Shown piece after piece: positions 26,184 to 36,338 of a DNA stretch of 64,000 bases. Source of the stretch: Spirosoma agri. GTDB lineage: Bacteria; Bacteroidota; Bacteroidia; Cytophagales; Spirosomataceae. The translations under genes were made by a program, and so were the position numbers. The notes under the pieces are model-generated. The model saw only the letters and a program-made list of their open reading frames with translations, ran no database searches and was not told where the DNA came from. The stretch is taken from contig NZ_JAAGNZ010000001.1 of assembly GCF_010747415.1 (NCBI RefSeq), positions 3,038,001 through 3,102,000 on the forward strand, in the 5' to 3' direction. Positions within the stretch are counted from its first letter, which is position 1. Every line of letters starts with the position of its first letter.

Positions 26184-28412
26184 TTAGTTGGGAAATGGAT
26201 CCGTGTTTTCCGTGTTCATCCAGTCGATTGTCATCGATTCACCATCCTGGTAAGTTTTGCCACCGACGTAGTAATGGGGGTTGATCACGAACCGGCTGAT
26301 AATGCCCGTCCATTTGGGTAGACCGGCAAAATCCACTACGGCCGTGTGCCACTGGCCATCACCGATAACAGCGAATTTGACCCGCTGTCCGTCCTGGTCA
26401 GCCCCGCCGTTCGCGTACCTGACAGCTTCTTCGGCGCCATACTTTTTACCCGCTGCGTTATAGACTACATCGGTATTGTTCGGCAGCTGGCGGTTACGCT
26501 GGAACTTCAGTTCCATTTCCGTTTCACGTCCACTGTACTTATAGCGGATGTAGAGTTTATTAAACTGATTGGTGTACCAGATACCCCCCGGCGAGGTCAT
26601 CGACGCGCTATAATCGCCCCCCCCAGAAAAGTACACTTTCCAGCCTGCGCGGGCATTACCTGTGTAGCCATCGTCCCAGGTGTGTTTCTCGTTTTCGTTA
26701 TCCCCGGCATTGAAAATCCAGCCTTCTCTGCCGGCTCTATTGAATTTGAACCTTGGAGTCGATGCAGGCCGGTAGGGATTGCTATAAGCTTCTTGACGGA
26801 TTTCAGAAACGGTCCCCACGACCAGTTTGACCCGGTGCCGCCAACGAATATTAAAATCCAGTACCTCCTGCGGATTCCAGCCGATGTAGCCCCAACTACC
26901 CCCACTGTTTGGATTGATCATATCGGCCCCACCGTCACCAGCGTAACCGTAACTGGTCATTATGTTATCATACAGAATCAAACCGATTCCGTAGCCGTTT
27001 TCTCCGATGTTGGCAATCCAGTTCTCGGTCGGAAAAACGTTCCCGTCTCGCATGCCGTTGAGTCCCTTATTGAGACCATTACCGCCTGGACCCGTATTGA
27101 CTGGCGCAATGATTTCGGTTAATCCGCCATTGGTATAAGGGCTGGGACCGTCGTACCAGACGAACTTGCGACCGCCCGGTACATACAGACAGGGTGCCTC
27201 CTGCGCTTTGTCGATCGCTCTGGAAAAAGCAGCTCTGTTGAACGTGGTCTGGTAATGGAGCGACAGCGTTTTGCCCGACACCTCACCCCATTTTTCCATC
27301 AACACCTCATTACCCAGATACACGCGATTCTGACCATACGCCATTGGGCCCATAGCCGTATAAAATCCATTGGTGCTCTTGCCAAATTTCAGCAGCCGCC
27401 CGGTATTATTGAAGTCATCGCCCAGTTCGAAAGGATTGTAGCCCAGACCCGGATCAGTACCAACCGGCTGCGTGATATTGGGTGCCGTTGTTACGCCTGT
27501 TTCCCCCGTCGCATAATAAGGTTTGGGAGACTCATACACGCACTCCCCTAAACCCTGCCCGGTTCCTAGAAAGTCTGGTGTACGGTTTCGGTCCGGACTG
27601 CCATTATCGTCACCGATATAGCGGTTTGGTACGTTTACCAAAACATGGTCTGGATTGGCTGACTGCTTATTTTTTATCTGATAGATTCCACCCCCTAAAC
27701 CCGGTTGCGTGGCACCCTGCAACTGATTACGCAGGGCCAGCGACACGTAGATATTGGAGTTCTCAAAAACTGGAAACTTGTTCGATTGGTCCGCGTCAGC
27801 ATAAGGCGTATAGTCGAAATCGTCCCCCCGGTAGGCGTACACACCCGTTGAGGGCGTTACTGTTGTCTGGGTTTGGCAGCCCGTCACGGTCAGCGTCGCC
27901 ACGGCGGTTTTCGATGTGCATCCCGCCTTGCTGACTGTGGCCACGTACTGAAACGCACCGTTGGTTGACGAGGCAACTGCCAAAATATCACCGGCTATCG
28001 TTTGTCCACCCGGACCCGTCCAGGTGTAGGCTAACCCTGTAGCAGCCGTACCAGATGCGGTCGTGGTAAGCAATACGGTTTCACTACAGCCGACCGATGG
28101 CGAGTTGACCGCAATCTGATAGTCACAGCTGACAACGGTACTACAGTTTGGTTTCTGCGCTGGGGGAATAGTACCCTTCGGGATGATACAGCCTTCGTCG
28201 GTGACTAAGCGCCATTCGCCTTTATAGACTGCATCACGAAATATAGCTCTTGCATTATCGCCACGTCCATAATAGTCTTTAGGTACATCAGGAGCGGTTA
28301 CGGTGTAGGAACCCAGACTAGATGAAATGATCGCTTTGGGCTTCGCTACGTTTTGCCCGAAGCCTGGTAGTGCCAGACAGAGTAGAACAAGTAAATTGAG
28401 TACGTTTTTCAT
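26184..28412 (-). CDS. Sec-signal protein with Ig-like domain in tail cluster
   Basis: The 742-residue protein begins with a classical signal peptide (NVLNLLVLLCLALPGFGQ). An Ig/PKD-like domain is seen near residues 100-175 (TVVSCDYQIAVNSPSVGCSETVLLTT), and the C-terminal half has a beta-sandwich pattern like a carbohydrate-binding or polysaccharide lyase-type fold (YIRYKYSGRETEMELKF, GQWHTAVVDFAGLP). It lies between two tail-cluster genes on the same strand with short gaps. I do not recognise the family. It could be an exported lysogenic-conversion factor. Confidence 0.6.
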   Translation of the reverse strand: MKNVLNLLVLLCLALPGFGQNVAKPKAIISSSLGSYTVTAPDVPKDYYGRGDNARAIFRDAVYKGEWRLVTDEGCIIPKGTIPPAQKPNCSTVVSCDYQIAVNSPSVGCSETVLLTTTASGTAATGLAYTWTGPGGQTIAGDILAVASSTNGAFQYVATVSKAGCTSKTAVATLTVTGCQTQTTVTPSTGVYAYRGDDFDYTPYADADQSNKFPVFENSNIYVSLALRNQLQGATQPGLGGGIYQIKNKQSANPDHVLVNVPNRYIGDDNGSPDRNRTPDFLGTGQGLGECVYESPKPYYATGETGVTTAPNITQPVGTDPGLGYNPFELGDDFNNTGRLLKFGKSTNGFYTAMGPMAYGQNRVYLGNEVLMEKWGEVSGKTLSLHYQTTFNRAAFSRAIDKAQEAPCLYVPGGRKFVWYDGPSPYTNGGLTEIIAPVNTGPGGNGLNKGLNGMRDGNVFPTENWIANIGENGYGIGLILYDNIMTSYGYAGDGGADMINPNSGGSWGYIGWNPQEVLDFNIRWRHRVKLVVGTVSEIRQEAYSNPYRPASTPRFKFNRAGREGWIFNAGDNENEKHTWDDGYTGNARAGWKVYFSGGGDYSASMTSPGGIWYTNQFNKLYIRYKYSGRETEMELKFQRNRQLPNNTDVVYNAAGKKYGAEEAVRYANGGADQDGQRVKFAVIGDGQWHTAVVDFAGLPKWTGIISRFVINPHYYVGGKTYQDGESMTIDWMNTENTDPFPN

Positions 28413-28421
28413 CTGTGAGGA

Positions 28422-30302
28422 TTAGTTTAGATTAAGCCGACCGCCGTAACCGGGAACGGTCGTGGTGATCGTTTGGGTAGCCTCATAGACTTGCCCTGTA
28501 TCGCCTGAGCTAATAGCAAATTCGTAGACATGCACGGATGGTCCGGTAAGTTTGACCCGCATCACATTGCCATTAAGAGCCCCCGGCAAACGAATTCGAT
28601 CAATGCGTGAGGCCGTCCAGTCCTGATTCATGCCCCCCTCAACGTAGACCTGCCAGCCTGAACTAGTTGGTTTGTAACGCACGATGTAGGCTGGTTTCTG
28701 GGGCAGTCGCCCCCCGTCTGCCTGAAACCCAAAGGCATCACTGCCGTTGTAATTCAGCCAGCTGCCCGTTTCCAGCAACTGTACGTCAGGATCCTGAACC
28801 AGTGTTGAACCGGCGTAGAATCGTTCGAGTGGCTGCATATCATTGCGCGCCTGAAAAATGGCGGTGATGGTATGCAGGTGGTGATTATAGATGCCGTGGC
28901 TACTGGGTAGCTTGGCCTGACCGGGTGCGTTGAACAAATGGTACCCTGATCCGGGCGTTGACCCCTCTAAAAAGCGATGAACCACATAAGCGCCATAGGT
29001 CAGATAAGGCGCTAACCAGACTTTTGGCGTGTAACTAAAGCCATCGACGGGCACCCCCTGAACCTCCGCGAAGGGCATGAACGCGCCAACCTCGACACCA
29101 TCCGTCGTGTAAAAATTGCCTTCATAGAAAGGCTCCTGCATCCTGACTGAACCCCGATCGGTCTGGCCAGGTACGTTTTGCATCTTCCACTTATTGGCCT
29201 GCCAGTGCCCTTTTTCGCTGGCTACGATATGATAAGGGAGCTGTTTGGACCAGATGTAAGGGAGCGTTTGGGTGCCGGGATTTTTGGCAATGAAAATGCT
29301 CTGGTAATCACTACTATTCAGGGTCGATGAGAAATAGTAGTAGTAATCCAGCATTGAATTTTCGTACCCGTAGACATTTTTATTAATGCCTGTGTACGTC
29401 CGGCCATTCAGTGTTATGGTGCCGGTTGCGTCATTGCCACCGATAAAGGTAAGCCTGGGAGTCCCCTCGATAAATACGCTTTTGTTGCCGATATCACCGA
29501 TTCGGGGTTCCCCCTGTTTCATCGACGAGCCATAGGCAAAATAGGTATTACGCGCGCGAAAGATCGTCGCCATAATCGCGTTCCGGTTTGCCCGTCGCAC
29601 CGTCATCTCAATGTCCCATAGCCCCGATGAATACAGTTGACCCAGCGTTCGCGTTACCCCGTCTGATTCGCATTTGATCGATCGATTCTGGGCAACCTGC
29701 CAGGAGTCGTACCCGTGACCCGTCTGCTGGACGTACCGCCATTGATTCCACTCCGTCGAGGTTTCGATGTTCGGCACCGCATAAAAATAACCACTTGGTA
29801 TGGAGCTATTATACTGCGCTTCGAGCTGTTCTATCGTACTCTCATAGTACTTTGCCCCCTCGTACTGACCATGCAATGACCCCTCAAACCCGTAATAAAT
29901 TTTCTGGTTCTGGGGCAGCGCATTATACTCATCCTGATTGGGTTGCACATGGGATGAAAACATGGATACCCCCTGCGCCTTTCTGGTCGGTACGTTATCC
30001 AGATTGCCATTGAATTCAATCGAAAAGAAGTAGTTGGGATCGAAGTATTTGCCCGTCCCAAACTGCGCGGTATTGAACGTCGCTTTGGCTTCAGTCGTGT
30101 AGGTGTTAAGCCGCTGAATTGCCTTTTTCGAGCGGGTAACATCCGCAGGCAGCCGCGCAACACGCACAGCTTTACCCTCAAAATCAATCCGGTAAACCAG
30201 CGTATCAGTTCCTACCACCGATTGGCGGTAGGTGAACTGAGCCGTGGCCGTGGTCTGAACAAAGCTGCTGATCAGCAGCAATAAACCGAGTAGCTTTTTC
30301 AT
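28422..30302 (-). CDS. Sec-signal protein of tail cluster, unknown function
   Basis: The start at 30302 gives 626 residues with a clean signal peptide (KKLLGLLLLISSFVQTTATA); the longer frame runs back into the hub gene without support. It begins one base after the hub stop. The mature protein is rich in Tyr, Asn and Gly with a long beta-strand pattern (YFAYGSSMKQGEPRIGD, NYNGSDAFGFQADGG). No family is recognised. It sits in the tail operon but is predicted to be exported, like its downstream neighbour. Confidence 0.6.
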   Translation of the reverse strand: MKKLLGLLLLISSFVQTTATAQFTYRQSVVGTDTLVYRIDFEGKAVRVARLPADVTRSKKAIQRLNTYTTEAKATFNTAQFGTGKYFDPNYFFSIEFNGNLDNVPTRKAQGVSMFSSHVQPNQDEYNALPQNQKIYYGFEGSLHGQYEGAKYYESTIEQLEAQYNSSIPSGYFYAVPNIETSTEWNQWRYVQQTGHGYDSWQVAQNRSIKCESDGVTRTLGQLYSSGLWDIEMTVRRANRNAIMATIFRARNTYFAYGSSMKQGEPRIGDIGNKSVFIEGTPRLTFIGGNDATGTITLNGRTYTGINKNVYGYENSMLDYYYYFSSTLNSSDYQSIFIAKNPGTQTLPYIWSKQLPYHIVASEKGHWQANKWKMQNVPGQTDRGSVRMQEPFYEGNFYTTDGVEVGAFMPFAEVQGVPVDGFSYTPKVWLAPYLTYGAYVVHRFLEGSTPGSGYHLFNAPGQAKLPSSHGIYNHHLHTITAIFQARNDMQPLERFYAGSTLVQDPDVQLLETGSWLNYNGSDAFGFQADGGRLPQKPAYIVRYKPTSSGWQVYVEGGMNQDWTASRIDRIRLPGALNGNVMRVKLTGPSVHVYEFAISSGDTGQVYEATQTITTTVPGYGGRLNLN

Positions 30303-30303
30303 A

Positions 30304-33300
30304 TTAGATTGGTCCACCATCGTTACCCGATGATGAGGTATAGAATTTGACATCTTTTTCGCCCTGTGGATCGCTTGCCCCCGGATCAGGTGTCGGTGGT
30401 ACGATCGGATCTTCAGTCCATTCCGTTGGGTCATCGCTCACCGTGATTGGTATGGTGACGCTACGAACGACAGTGATCATGAAGGCACTCACGACCGACA
30501 GATTGCCGGAATCTGTCGCTTTGGCCTCGACCGAATAGCTGCCAGCCCCAACCGAAGAAGCAATAACAAATCGACGCAAAGCCGCGGTGAAGGTGATACC
30601 CGCAGGCAGAGCAGCACCAGATAGACCGGTACCCGATATGGTCAGTACATCGCCTGGATCATTGAAGGTGTTCGCTGGCACATCATAGGTCAGCTCACCG
30701 ATGCCCGTCAGCGTCTGGTTCAGAATCGGTACCGCTACGGCCGGTGGTACATTGACCACGCTGCGGTTAATGGTCAGAATGAACAGACTGGCTGTTGATT
30801 GACCCAGCGTATCGGTTGCGATAACTTTCAAGGCCAGACTACCTGAGCGTACTGTTTCCGCGATATCAAGCGTCAGTGAGTCCGGATTGTAGGTAATACC
30901 CGCTGGCAGACCCGTACCGATCAGTAGCACCACATCAAAGAGCATGGCGTCAACGTCAGTGAACGTATTGGCCGCTGGAACGGTGATGGTACGAGCGCCT
31001 ACCCCAGCAATGACCTGCGTAGGGAACGGCGTGGTAATGATTGGGGGTGGATTGAGCGATGGTCGGTTGAGCACCAGTGTAAAATTGCCGGTCACGGACT
31101 GATTCGCGCTGTCAGTTACCTTAACCGCAATGGGAATGGTACCATTAATCGCTGAATCATCGAAAATCAGTCGTCGATCACCCCCGTCGAAGGTGATCCC
31201 ATCCGGCAGATTGCTGGTGATATAAAAGCTCAGGGTATCACCAACATCGACGAAAATACCGGCGGGTATCTGCCACGATTTAGTGGCCCGGTCGCTGATG
31301 GTAACGTCAGGAATGGTACCAACTCGCGTGGGTGCCGGATTTGCAACTGCTGGCACAAATGGCGGTCCTGATTCGCCCCAGTTGTTGTCCTGAATGGATT
31401 TGATGTACCAGAAGTTGTTGGAGAAAACCAACGTCAGAACACCCCCACCGGGCAAATTCCAGTTGTTTGACCCGCGCAGGATATCCAGCAATAATAGCGC
31501 GGAGCTCGTATCATTACAGTTAATGATCGTGACCTCTTTGCCATTTTTTAGGGGTGAACCAGGTGGACTAAATCGAATGCCGGCCGAATTCCCCTGCGGG
31601 TATATCTCGATCAGATCATACGCGGATGGATCAATTGACCGGGTCAGATCAGTTAGCGTTTCACCGTAGTACCGGCGTCCGTTGATCAGGGCTTCACCGA
31701 GTTGGGAAATGCCATCCTGCGCATAAATGGCCCAGTTTTTACCGCCATTTGCCGCTTCAAAATAGCCAGCGATATTACCCAACTGTCCTGTTTCGGTAGC
31801 AATGAAGTGCCCGGCTGCCTTGATGGGTATATTGCTGGAAAACACGAACGCCCCAAGCCTACCCTCCGTACGGTGCGGATTGGTCGAGGAACGAACGATC
31901 AGGAAAGCAGATCCGTCGTTATTGATCAGCCCCGTATTCGAAATAGTCCATTTGGCGATCTGGCCTGAACTAGCTACCATTGAGCCATCGGCATTGACCC
32001 GAAAAGGAGCCGTATTCCGATCCGGATAGGGTTTACCTGCATACATGCGAACAAACCCGTCTGCGGTTGTATTACTGCCAGCCAGACCCGCCTGACCAAC
32101 GTTATTTTCGTTGGTTAGCTCGATCCGTTTACGCGCGAAGACTTCACCCGCCTGCGTTACTCGAAAGGCCGCAGTTTGCCGCTTGTTTTTGGTTGACCCG
32201 GCGTAGATACGAACGCTTGAATCATCAGTACCCTCACCGGTTATACCGGCTTTGATCGACCCACCTTCACCGCCCAGTTCAATACCTCCGGTCGTAACGA
32301 TACCGGCATCAATGGTGGTTTTGGTTAGTGCCGAAATGGGTTTCACCGAACCGTCTGTTGCAACGAAGGTGATCTTACCACCGATTTCGCCCAGGTCCAG
32401 ATCAAAGTAGGTAGTCCCATCGAACGACTGAATCCGACCCGTCTTGATGAACCGGCCGTTGATCGCCGTGGCGCCATACGTCAGGCTGATCCAGCGAACA
32501 TTGACCGTTGCATCTTTTGAGTTGAGTACACCCACCAAAAAATGATAGTACGTAGCCGAATCATTGGGCTTGATCTGATCGGTCGAGAAAATCAGCGTTC
32601 CATCATTGTAGTTGGTCTTACTACATTTGGCGTAGATGTACCGGGCTGCATCATCCGGGATGGTAGTGGTCTGGGTGATGATCTGCCACGTCCGGATAGT
32701 TTCCTCGACCGTGTAATGGGTCAGATTACCAGCGTTCACCTTCACCACGTTGGGTTTTCCCTCGAAATTGGGCTCGATCACGCAGTTCATAGCGAACTGC
32801 TGAGACTTCGCACCCACGGCAATCATGTTGGTGGCAATCGAGTTCGGGCGAATGTTTCCATCCTTGAAATAATCGTCCGTGTCGAACACCATGTTCAGCA
32901 TTTCCTGCATGGCCTGCCAGCCATAACGCGCCCTGGCCGGATCAGACAGATTATTCAGCTTGATCAGCGTGGTGATCGCTTTCTGATCACTCAGCATCTG
33001 CTCGATACGGGTGATCTCGTAGGTATCAGCGATGTCAACCGTGTACTTGTTGGGAGACAAGACATTCCGGGTGAACCCGGTTACCCGGCTGGCACCATCG
33101 ATATTGAGTCCAGTATCTTTAATGCTCAGGTAATCACCCAGGCTAAAGAAATTGACGATCGAGCCGGTTCCCTGCTGACTGGCCAGATACTCTTCATCCA
33201 GCGTCAGGGAGTATTGAACGCGGGGTTTGGAATTCTCATTGAGGTATTCCTGTGCCTTAGCCCGTAGCTCATCCTCAGCCGCTGTGATGTAGCTGCTGGG

Positions 33301-34488
33301 CATGATCAGATCGACCAGTATGTAGGTATCCCCCGCTTTAGGCTGGAATGCCGTTGATGTTGGCGATGGCAGGACCATACTACGTTCATCCTGCGTAGTG
33401 ATCAGGGTAAACGTTTTGGTAGTATGATCGTACTTGTTGATCTCGAACTCGTAGCCAGCCAGCCCCCCACTCTGAAAATGGATTTTCGGCGCAACACCCG
33501 GCAACAGATACGAATACTGTTTGACGGTTTTGCCGCCAACGGTCTGCGCTGGTCCGGATTCCAGATACAGATCGAATTCCAGACTCGTATCCGTCAGGGT
33601 GAAGGTCTTTCCATTGGCGGTGATGGCACCCACTGTGGATATCGTACCGGTGCGGTGTGGATAAATATCCTCCCAGATCTTGGTACCTTCGATCAGTCCG
33701 AATGCCGCCTTTGCGGACGCATTTTCAAGAAAGGAAAGGGTGTTGTCGAGCCGTAATCGAGTCGCAAAGTTGCGGTAACTGGACGGAATGTTTTTACTCC
33801 CTCCATAGGCATACAACCTAGATATCAGTGCTGCATTGTTCACTGATTCCCGGCTCAGATTATACAACCCTTTACCACGGCCGTACTCGTAGGTGTGCCC
33901 CAGAATCTGCCCAACCTTACCAAAGTTGATCGTTTGGGTGCCGGTACCATCCCGAACGATACTGAATTCAGTGTCGAACTCGGTACACAGCTTCTGAATG
34001 ACAGCCAGCGAGTTCTCCGCGTTGAAGGACAGATTCAGCGTTGGCGTTCCCGGTGGAATGGTACCTAGTTTCCACGCCGTTGCGCCGTACACCCGTTTCA
34101 GGTTCGTTAGCAACACATTGGCGTAAAACCCTAGATCACCCGTTAGCGGAAAATCTGACCCGGTAGCGAAACCAGAGGCATCCTGATTGAGAAACAGAAC
34201 GGGCAACAGACTATACTGCGGTCCCTCGAACGTCAGATCATACTTATACCGGCGGTCACCCTCCTTGTAGGACTTTGGTAGCCGGTTGAGCGTATACGTT
34301 GTACCGAATACCAGAATGCTGTCACGTATCGAAAAGTCGAGCGGTATCACGCTCTCAACGGTCATGTTGATCACATCCTCACTCAGTAGCTTGCAGGATT
34401 GCACGGCGCTGCTCACTGTGCGCGCAGGCTCCTGATTAAACAGCGGTAGATCAGGCTTACCGGGTCGTGTGACTACAATTTGCCCCAT
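30304..34488 (-). CDS. Phage tail hub/tip protein with Ig-like repeats
   Basis: The 1394-residue protein follows the distal tail gene with a 16-base overlap, the usual place of the tail hub/tip gene. The N-terminal 400 residues (FGTTYTLNRLPKSYKEGDRRYKYDLTF, YGGSKNIPSSYRN) fit a hub-like domain, the middle is a beta-rich shaft with repeated KxRIELTNENN/VRMYAG units, and the last 330 residues hold three cadherin/He_PIG-like repeats, each with a GTGLPAGITY-type turn. Residues 856-900 are encoded by a perfect inverted repeat shared with 36339-36473. It probably forms the receptor-contacting tip. Confidence 0.78.
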   Translation of the reverse strand: MGQIVVTRPGKPDLPLFNQEPARTVSSAVQSCKLLSEDVINMTVESVIPLDFSIRDSILVFGTTYTLNRLPKSYKEGDRRYKYDLTFEGPQYSLLPVLFLNQDASGFATGSDFPLTGDLGFYANVLLTNLKRVYGATAWKLGTIPPGTPTLNLSFNAENSLAVIQKLCTEFDTEFSIVRDGTGTQTINFGKVGQILGHTYEYGRGKGLYNLSRESVNNAALISRLYAYGGSKNIPSSYRNFATRLRLDNTLSFLENASAKAAFGLIEGTKIWEDIYPHRTGTISTVGAITANGKTFTLTDTSLEFDLYLESGPAQTVGGKTVKQYSYLLPGVAPKIHFQSGGLAGYEFEINKYDHTTKTFTLITTQDERSMVLPSPTSTAFQPKAGDTYILVDLIMPSSYITAAEDELRAKAQEYLNENSKPRVQYSLTLDEEYLASQQGTGSIVNFFSLGDYLSIKDTGLNIDGASRVTGFTRNVLSPNKYTVDIADTYEITRIEQMLSDQKAITTLIKLNNLSDPARARYGWQAMQEMLNMVFDTDDYFKDGNIRPNSIATNMIAVGAKSQQFAMNCVIEPNFEGKPNVVKVNAGNLTHYTVEETIRTWQIITQTTTIPDDAARYIYAKCSKTNYNDGTLIFSTDQIKPNDSATYYHFLVGVLNSKDATVNVRWISLTYGATAINGRFIKTGRIQSFDGTTYFDLDLGEIGGKITFVATDGSVKPISALTKTTIDAGIVTTGGIELGGEGGSIKAGITGEGTDDSSVRIYAGSTKNKRQTAAFRVTQAGEVFARKRIELTNENNVGQAGLAGSNTTADGFVRMYAGKPYPDRNTAPFRVNADGSMVASSGQIAKWTISNTGLINNDGSAFLIVRSSTNPHRTEGRLGAFVFSSNIPIKAAGHFIATETGQLGNIAGYFEAANGGKNWAIYAQDGISQLGEALINGRRYYGETLTDLTRSIDPSAYDLIEIYPQGNSAGIRFSPPGSPLKNGKEVTIINCNDTSSALLLLDILRGSNNWNLPGGGVLTLVFSNNFWYIKSIQDNNWGESGPPFVPAVANPAPTRVGTIPDVTISDRATKSWQIPAGIFVDVGDTLSFYITSNLPDGITFDGGDRRLIFDDSAINGTIPIAVKVTDSANQSVTGNFTLVLNRPSLNPPPIITTPFPTQVIAGVGARTITVPAANTFTDVDAMLFDVVLLIGTGLPAGITYNPDSLTLDIAETVRSGSLALKVIATDTLGQSTASLFILTINRSVVNVPPAVAVPILNQTLTGIGELTYDVPANTFNDPGDVLTISGTGLSGAALPAGITFTAALRRFVIASSVGAGSYSVEAKATDSGNLSVVSAFMITVVRSVTIPITVSDDPTEWTEDPIVPPTPDPGASDPQGEKDVKFYTSSSGNDGGPI
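31789..31923 (-). repeat. 135-bp inverted repeat, left copy, inside tail hub gene
   Basis: This stretch is a perfect reverse complement of 36339-36473. It encodes 45 hub residues from NNDGSAFLIV to FIATET. Sequence identity stops abruptly on both sides of the repeat, although the protein similarity to the other copy continues downstream. Confidence 0.95.
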
Positions 34489-35675
34489 ACAAGCAATGCG
34501 TTAGACGAAAAGTAGGTGATATCCTCAATGACACCCGATAGAATGATGTCATAGGATCCTGCGGTAGAATACGTGTGAGTCGCTGTGACTTTTGTACCAA
34601 ATACGCCGTACGTATGGGTACCATCACCCCAGTGAATGGCGAGAACTTTGGTCGAGGTGACCGTGATCGTAGCGGTGCCGGGACCAACGAAATTCAGGAC
34701 ACGTTTGACCGGATCCGGCTCCATCAGAACCAGATCGAAGGTGCCGACCATGTTGGATTCCCTGAATTTCTTGTTGAGGTTGATCGAATTCTGTAGAATG
34801 ACCTCATAGACCAGTGGTTTGGTCGAATGAGCATTTATTTTCAGCCGCTGCGTACCGGGTTTGGTGAACTGGGTAATGAACTGCTGAATACGCTCAATGA
34901 ATTCATCAACGCCCTCATCGGACTTGATAAAGCATTTCAGGGTAATGATTCTGGCCCCGAAGCGTGGAGCACTCAAATCCATCACAACACCGTGATAATC
35001 CGGCCAGTCGAACGTTTGCGGATCTTTGAGCGGTAGGTTATCAAACAGCCCATCCGATGACGATACGTAGATGCCCCGATCCTTGAATTTGCTCCCGTTT
35101 ATGAAGTATTCGACTTCCAGCAGCCCGACCGGCGACGGGTTTTCCGGCTGGATCAGATCGGACACCACGCCCGGATAGAGTGCAAATTCTTCGAGGTTTA
35201 CAAAGCCCGAATAAGCCGGACCATCGTTGACAATACAGAAGCCGGTAGGGTTTCCCCAGTCAGCTGGAAACGTTTTATTGCCTACCAACCGACTGTTCAG
35301 ATATACACTTACCTGCCCTTTTTCCGGCTCATCGAACTCCTGAATGATGACCAGATAGCTCCACCGCAGTAGCGAACTGTTCAGATCGATAAACAGAAAC
35401 CGCTCGAAGCCTGCAAACTTGTACAACAGCCAGCTGGCCGATGGGCTGCCGTTGGGCTGGCCCAGTGCTTTTATCCAGATCGACATGGAAAAGCTGGCAT
35501 TAAAGGGTACAATCTTGGGAATGATATCCGCATGACCGCCTTCCGTGAATGCTATCGCCTGGTTATCCAGCCGACCGGGTACGAATCCAGCCCCGGTCAG
35601 TTCAGCCGTTACCGGATTCGTACCAGTACCAACAGCCGTGCCGTTGAATGGAATTTTAACAATTGCTTTTTCCAT
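34473..35675 (-). CDS. Distal tail protein-like with LamG-type N-terminus
   Basis: The start at 35675 (EKAIVKIPFNGTAV) gives 400 residues. The first 170 look like a LamG/concanavalin-type sandwich (FNASFSMSIWIKALGQ, VSVYLNSRLVGNKT), residues about 180-330 match a distal tail/Dit-like part (IYVSSSDGLFDNLPLKDPQTFDWPD, FIERIQQFITQF), and the end is a PKD-like turn (LAIHWGDGTHTYGVFG). It is the first gene of the left tail block. Tape measure normally sits directly upstream; here 18 kb separates them. Confidence 0.7.
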   Translation of the reverse strand: MEKAIVKIPFNGTAVGTGTNPVTAELTGAGFVPGRLDNQAIAFTEGGHADIIPKIVPFNASFSMSIWIKALGQPNGSPSASWLLYKFAGFERFLFIDLNSSLLRWSYLVIIQEFDEPEKGQVSVYLNSRLVGNKTFPADWGNPTGFCIVNDGPAYSGFVNLEEFALYPGVVSDLIQPENPSPVGLLEVEYFINGSKFKDRGIYVSSSDGLFDNLPLKDPQTFDWPDYHGVVMDLSAPRFGARIITLKCFIKSDEGVDEFIERIQQFITQFTKPGTQRLKINAHSTKPLVYEVILQNSINLNKKFRESNMVGTFDLVLMEPDPVKRVLNFVGPGTATITVTSTKVLAIHWGDGTHTYGVFGTKVTATHTYSTAGSYDIILSGVIEDITYFSSNALLVWGKL

Positions 35676-36005
35676 GCTAACTAAGCGCAAAAGGTTTATC
35701 AACAATCCTCAGCAGGGCGCAGCCATTGCAAAAAAAAATCCGAATATTGGCGGCATTCAAAGCGATCATGTTGTTCAATTTCTTGTGTAGTTTTTTGTCT
35801 AAAATCTTGACTAAAAACCTTCCTGTATCAACCTAATAGACAGGGCAGTACGACTAAGGGAATCGCAAAAAAATCCCTAGATAAGTCATTAAATAAACCT
35901 CCCATTTTTCTTTTTAATGACTTAATTTTCAGGTACTTAATCAGGGTAAATATACTAAGCTATACTTATATTGTAAGTAGTTTGTAAATTTGGCAAGACA
36001 TAAAA

Positions 36006-36055
36006 AGTTAAGGCATTCGGATTCACAAGTAGAGGTGAATCCGAATGCCTTAACT
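36006..36055 (-). terminator. 21-bp perfect hairpin, strong minus-strand terminator
   Basis: Arms 36006-36026 and 36035-36055 pair perfectly around an 8-base loop; on the minus strand the stem is followed by TTTTT. It would stop transcription arriving from the cargo side and insulate the tail block, so the tail promoter should lie in 35676-36005. That stretch is AT-rich; I see no certain promoter in it, and the whole gap 35676-36083 holds no gene. Confidence 0.75.
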
Positions 36056-36083
36056 GATAATCAAAAAAACCAACTATCGTTTT

Positions 36084-36266
36084 ATGAATAGACTATTAAC
36101 TCCTAATAAAAAGAGCAAACAACGGCGCAATTTAAAAATCAAAGTGATGTATCAACGACTGATCGACAGGGGTCTAGCCGTAGGTGTCTGCCAGCAAAAA
36201 ATTATGAAAAAATTTGACATACACTCAAGGACAACGGTTTGGCTAATAGTTAACAAAAACGACTAA
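36084..36266 (+). CDS. Small basic HTH-like protein
   Basis: The 60-residue frame is strongly basic and ends with KIMKKFDIHSRTTVWLIVN, which has the spacing of a short helix-turn-helix; the layout resembles small phage proteins of Bacteroidetes. The start is an ATG in an AT-rich context. It lies inside the predicted invertible segment. It may be a DNA-binding factor, but the evidence is thin. Confidence 0.45.
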   Translation: MNRLLTPNKKSKQRRNLKIKVMYQRLIDRGLAVGVCQQKIMKKFDIHSRTTVWLIVNKND

Positions 36267-36292
36267 CTTAATTCGGATTATCAATATTAAAT

Positions 36293-36330
36293 GGAGTTAC
36301 GCAAGTGACAAAATACATGTATATACATTA
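36293..36330 (+). repeat. Dispersed palindromic site, copy A
   Basis: GGAGTTACGCAA (36293-36304) is followed 12 bases later by the palindrome ATGTATATACAT (36317-36328). Related copies occur at 37946-37975 (minus), 52651-52772 (minus) and 58385-58510 (plus). It ends 8 bases before the truncated tail-hub cassette, so it marks a junction. Confidence 0.7.
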
Positions 36331-36338
36331 AATATAGA

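Noticed and set aside
32542..33267. 241-codon plus-strand frame opposite the tail hub gene
   Set aside because: The minus strand carries the coherent hub protein, and the plus frame has no family signal or plausible start.
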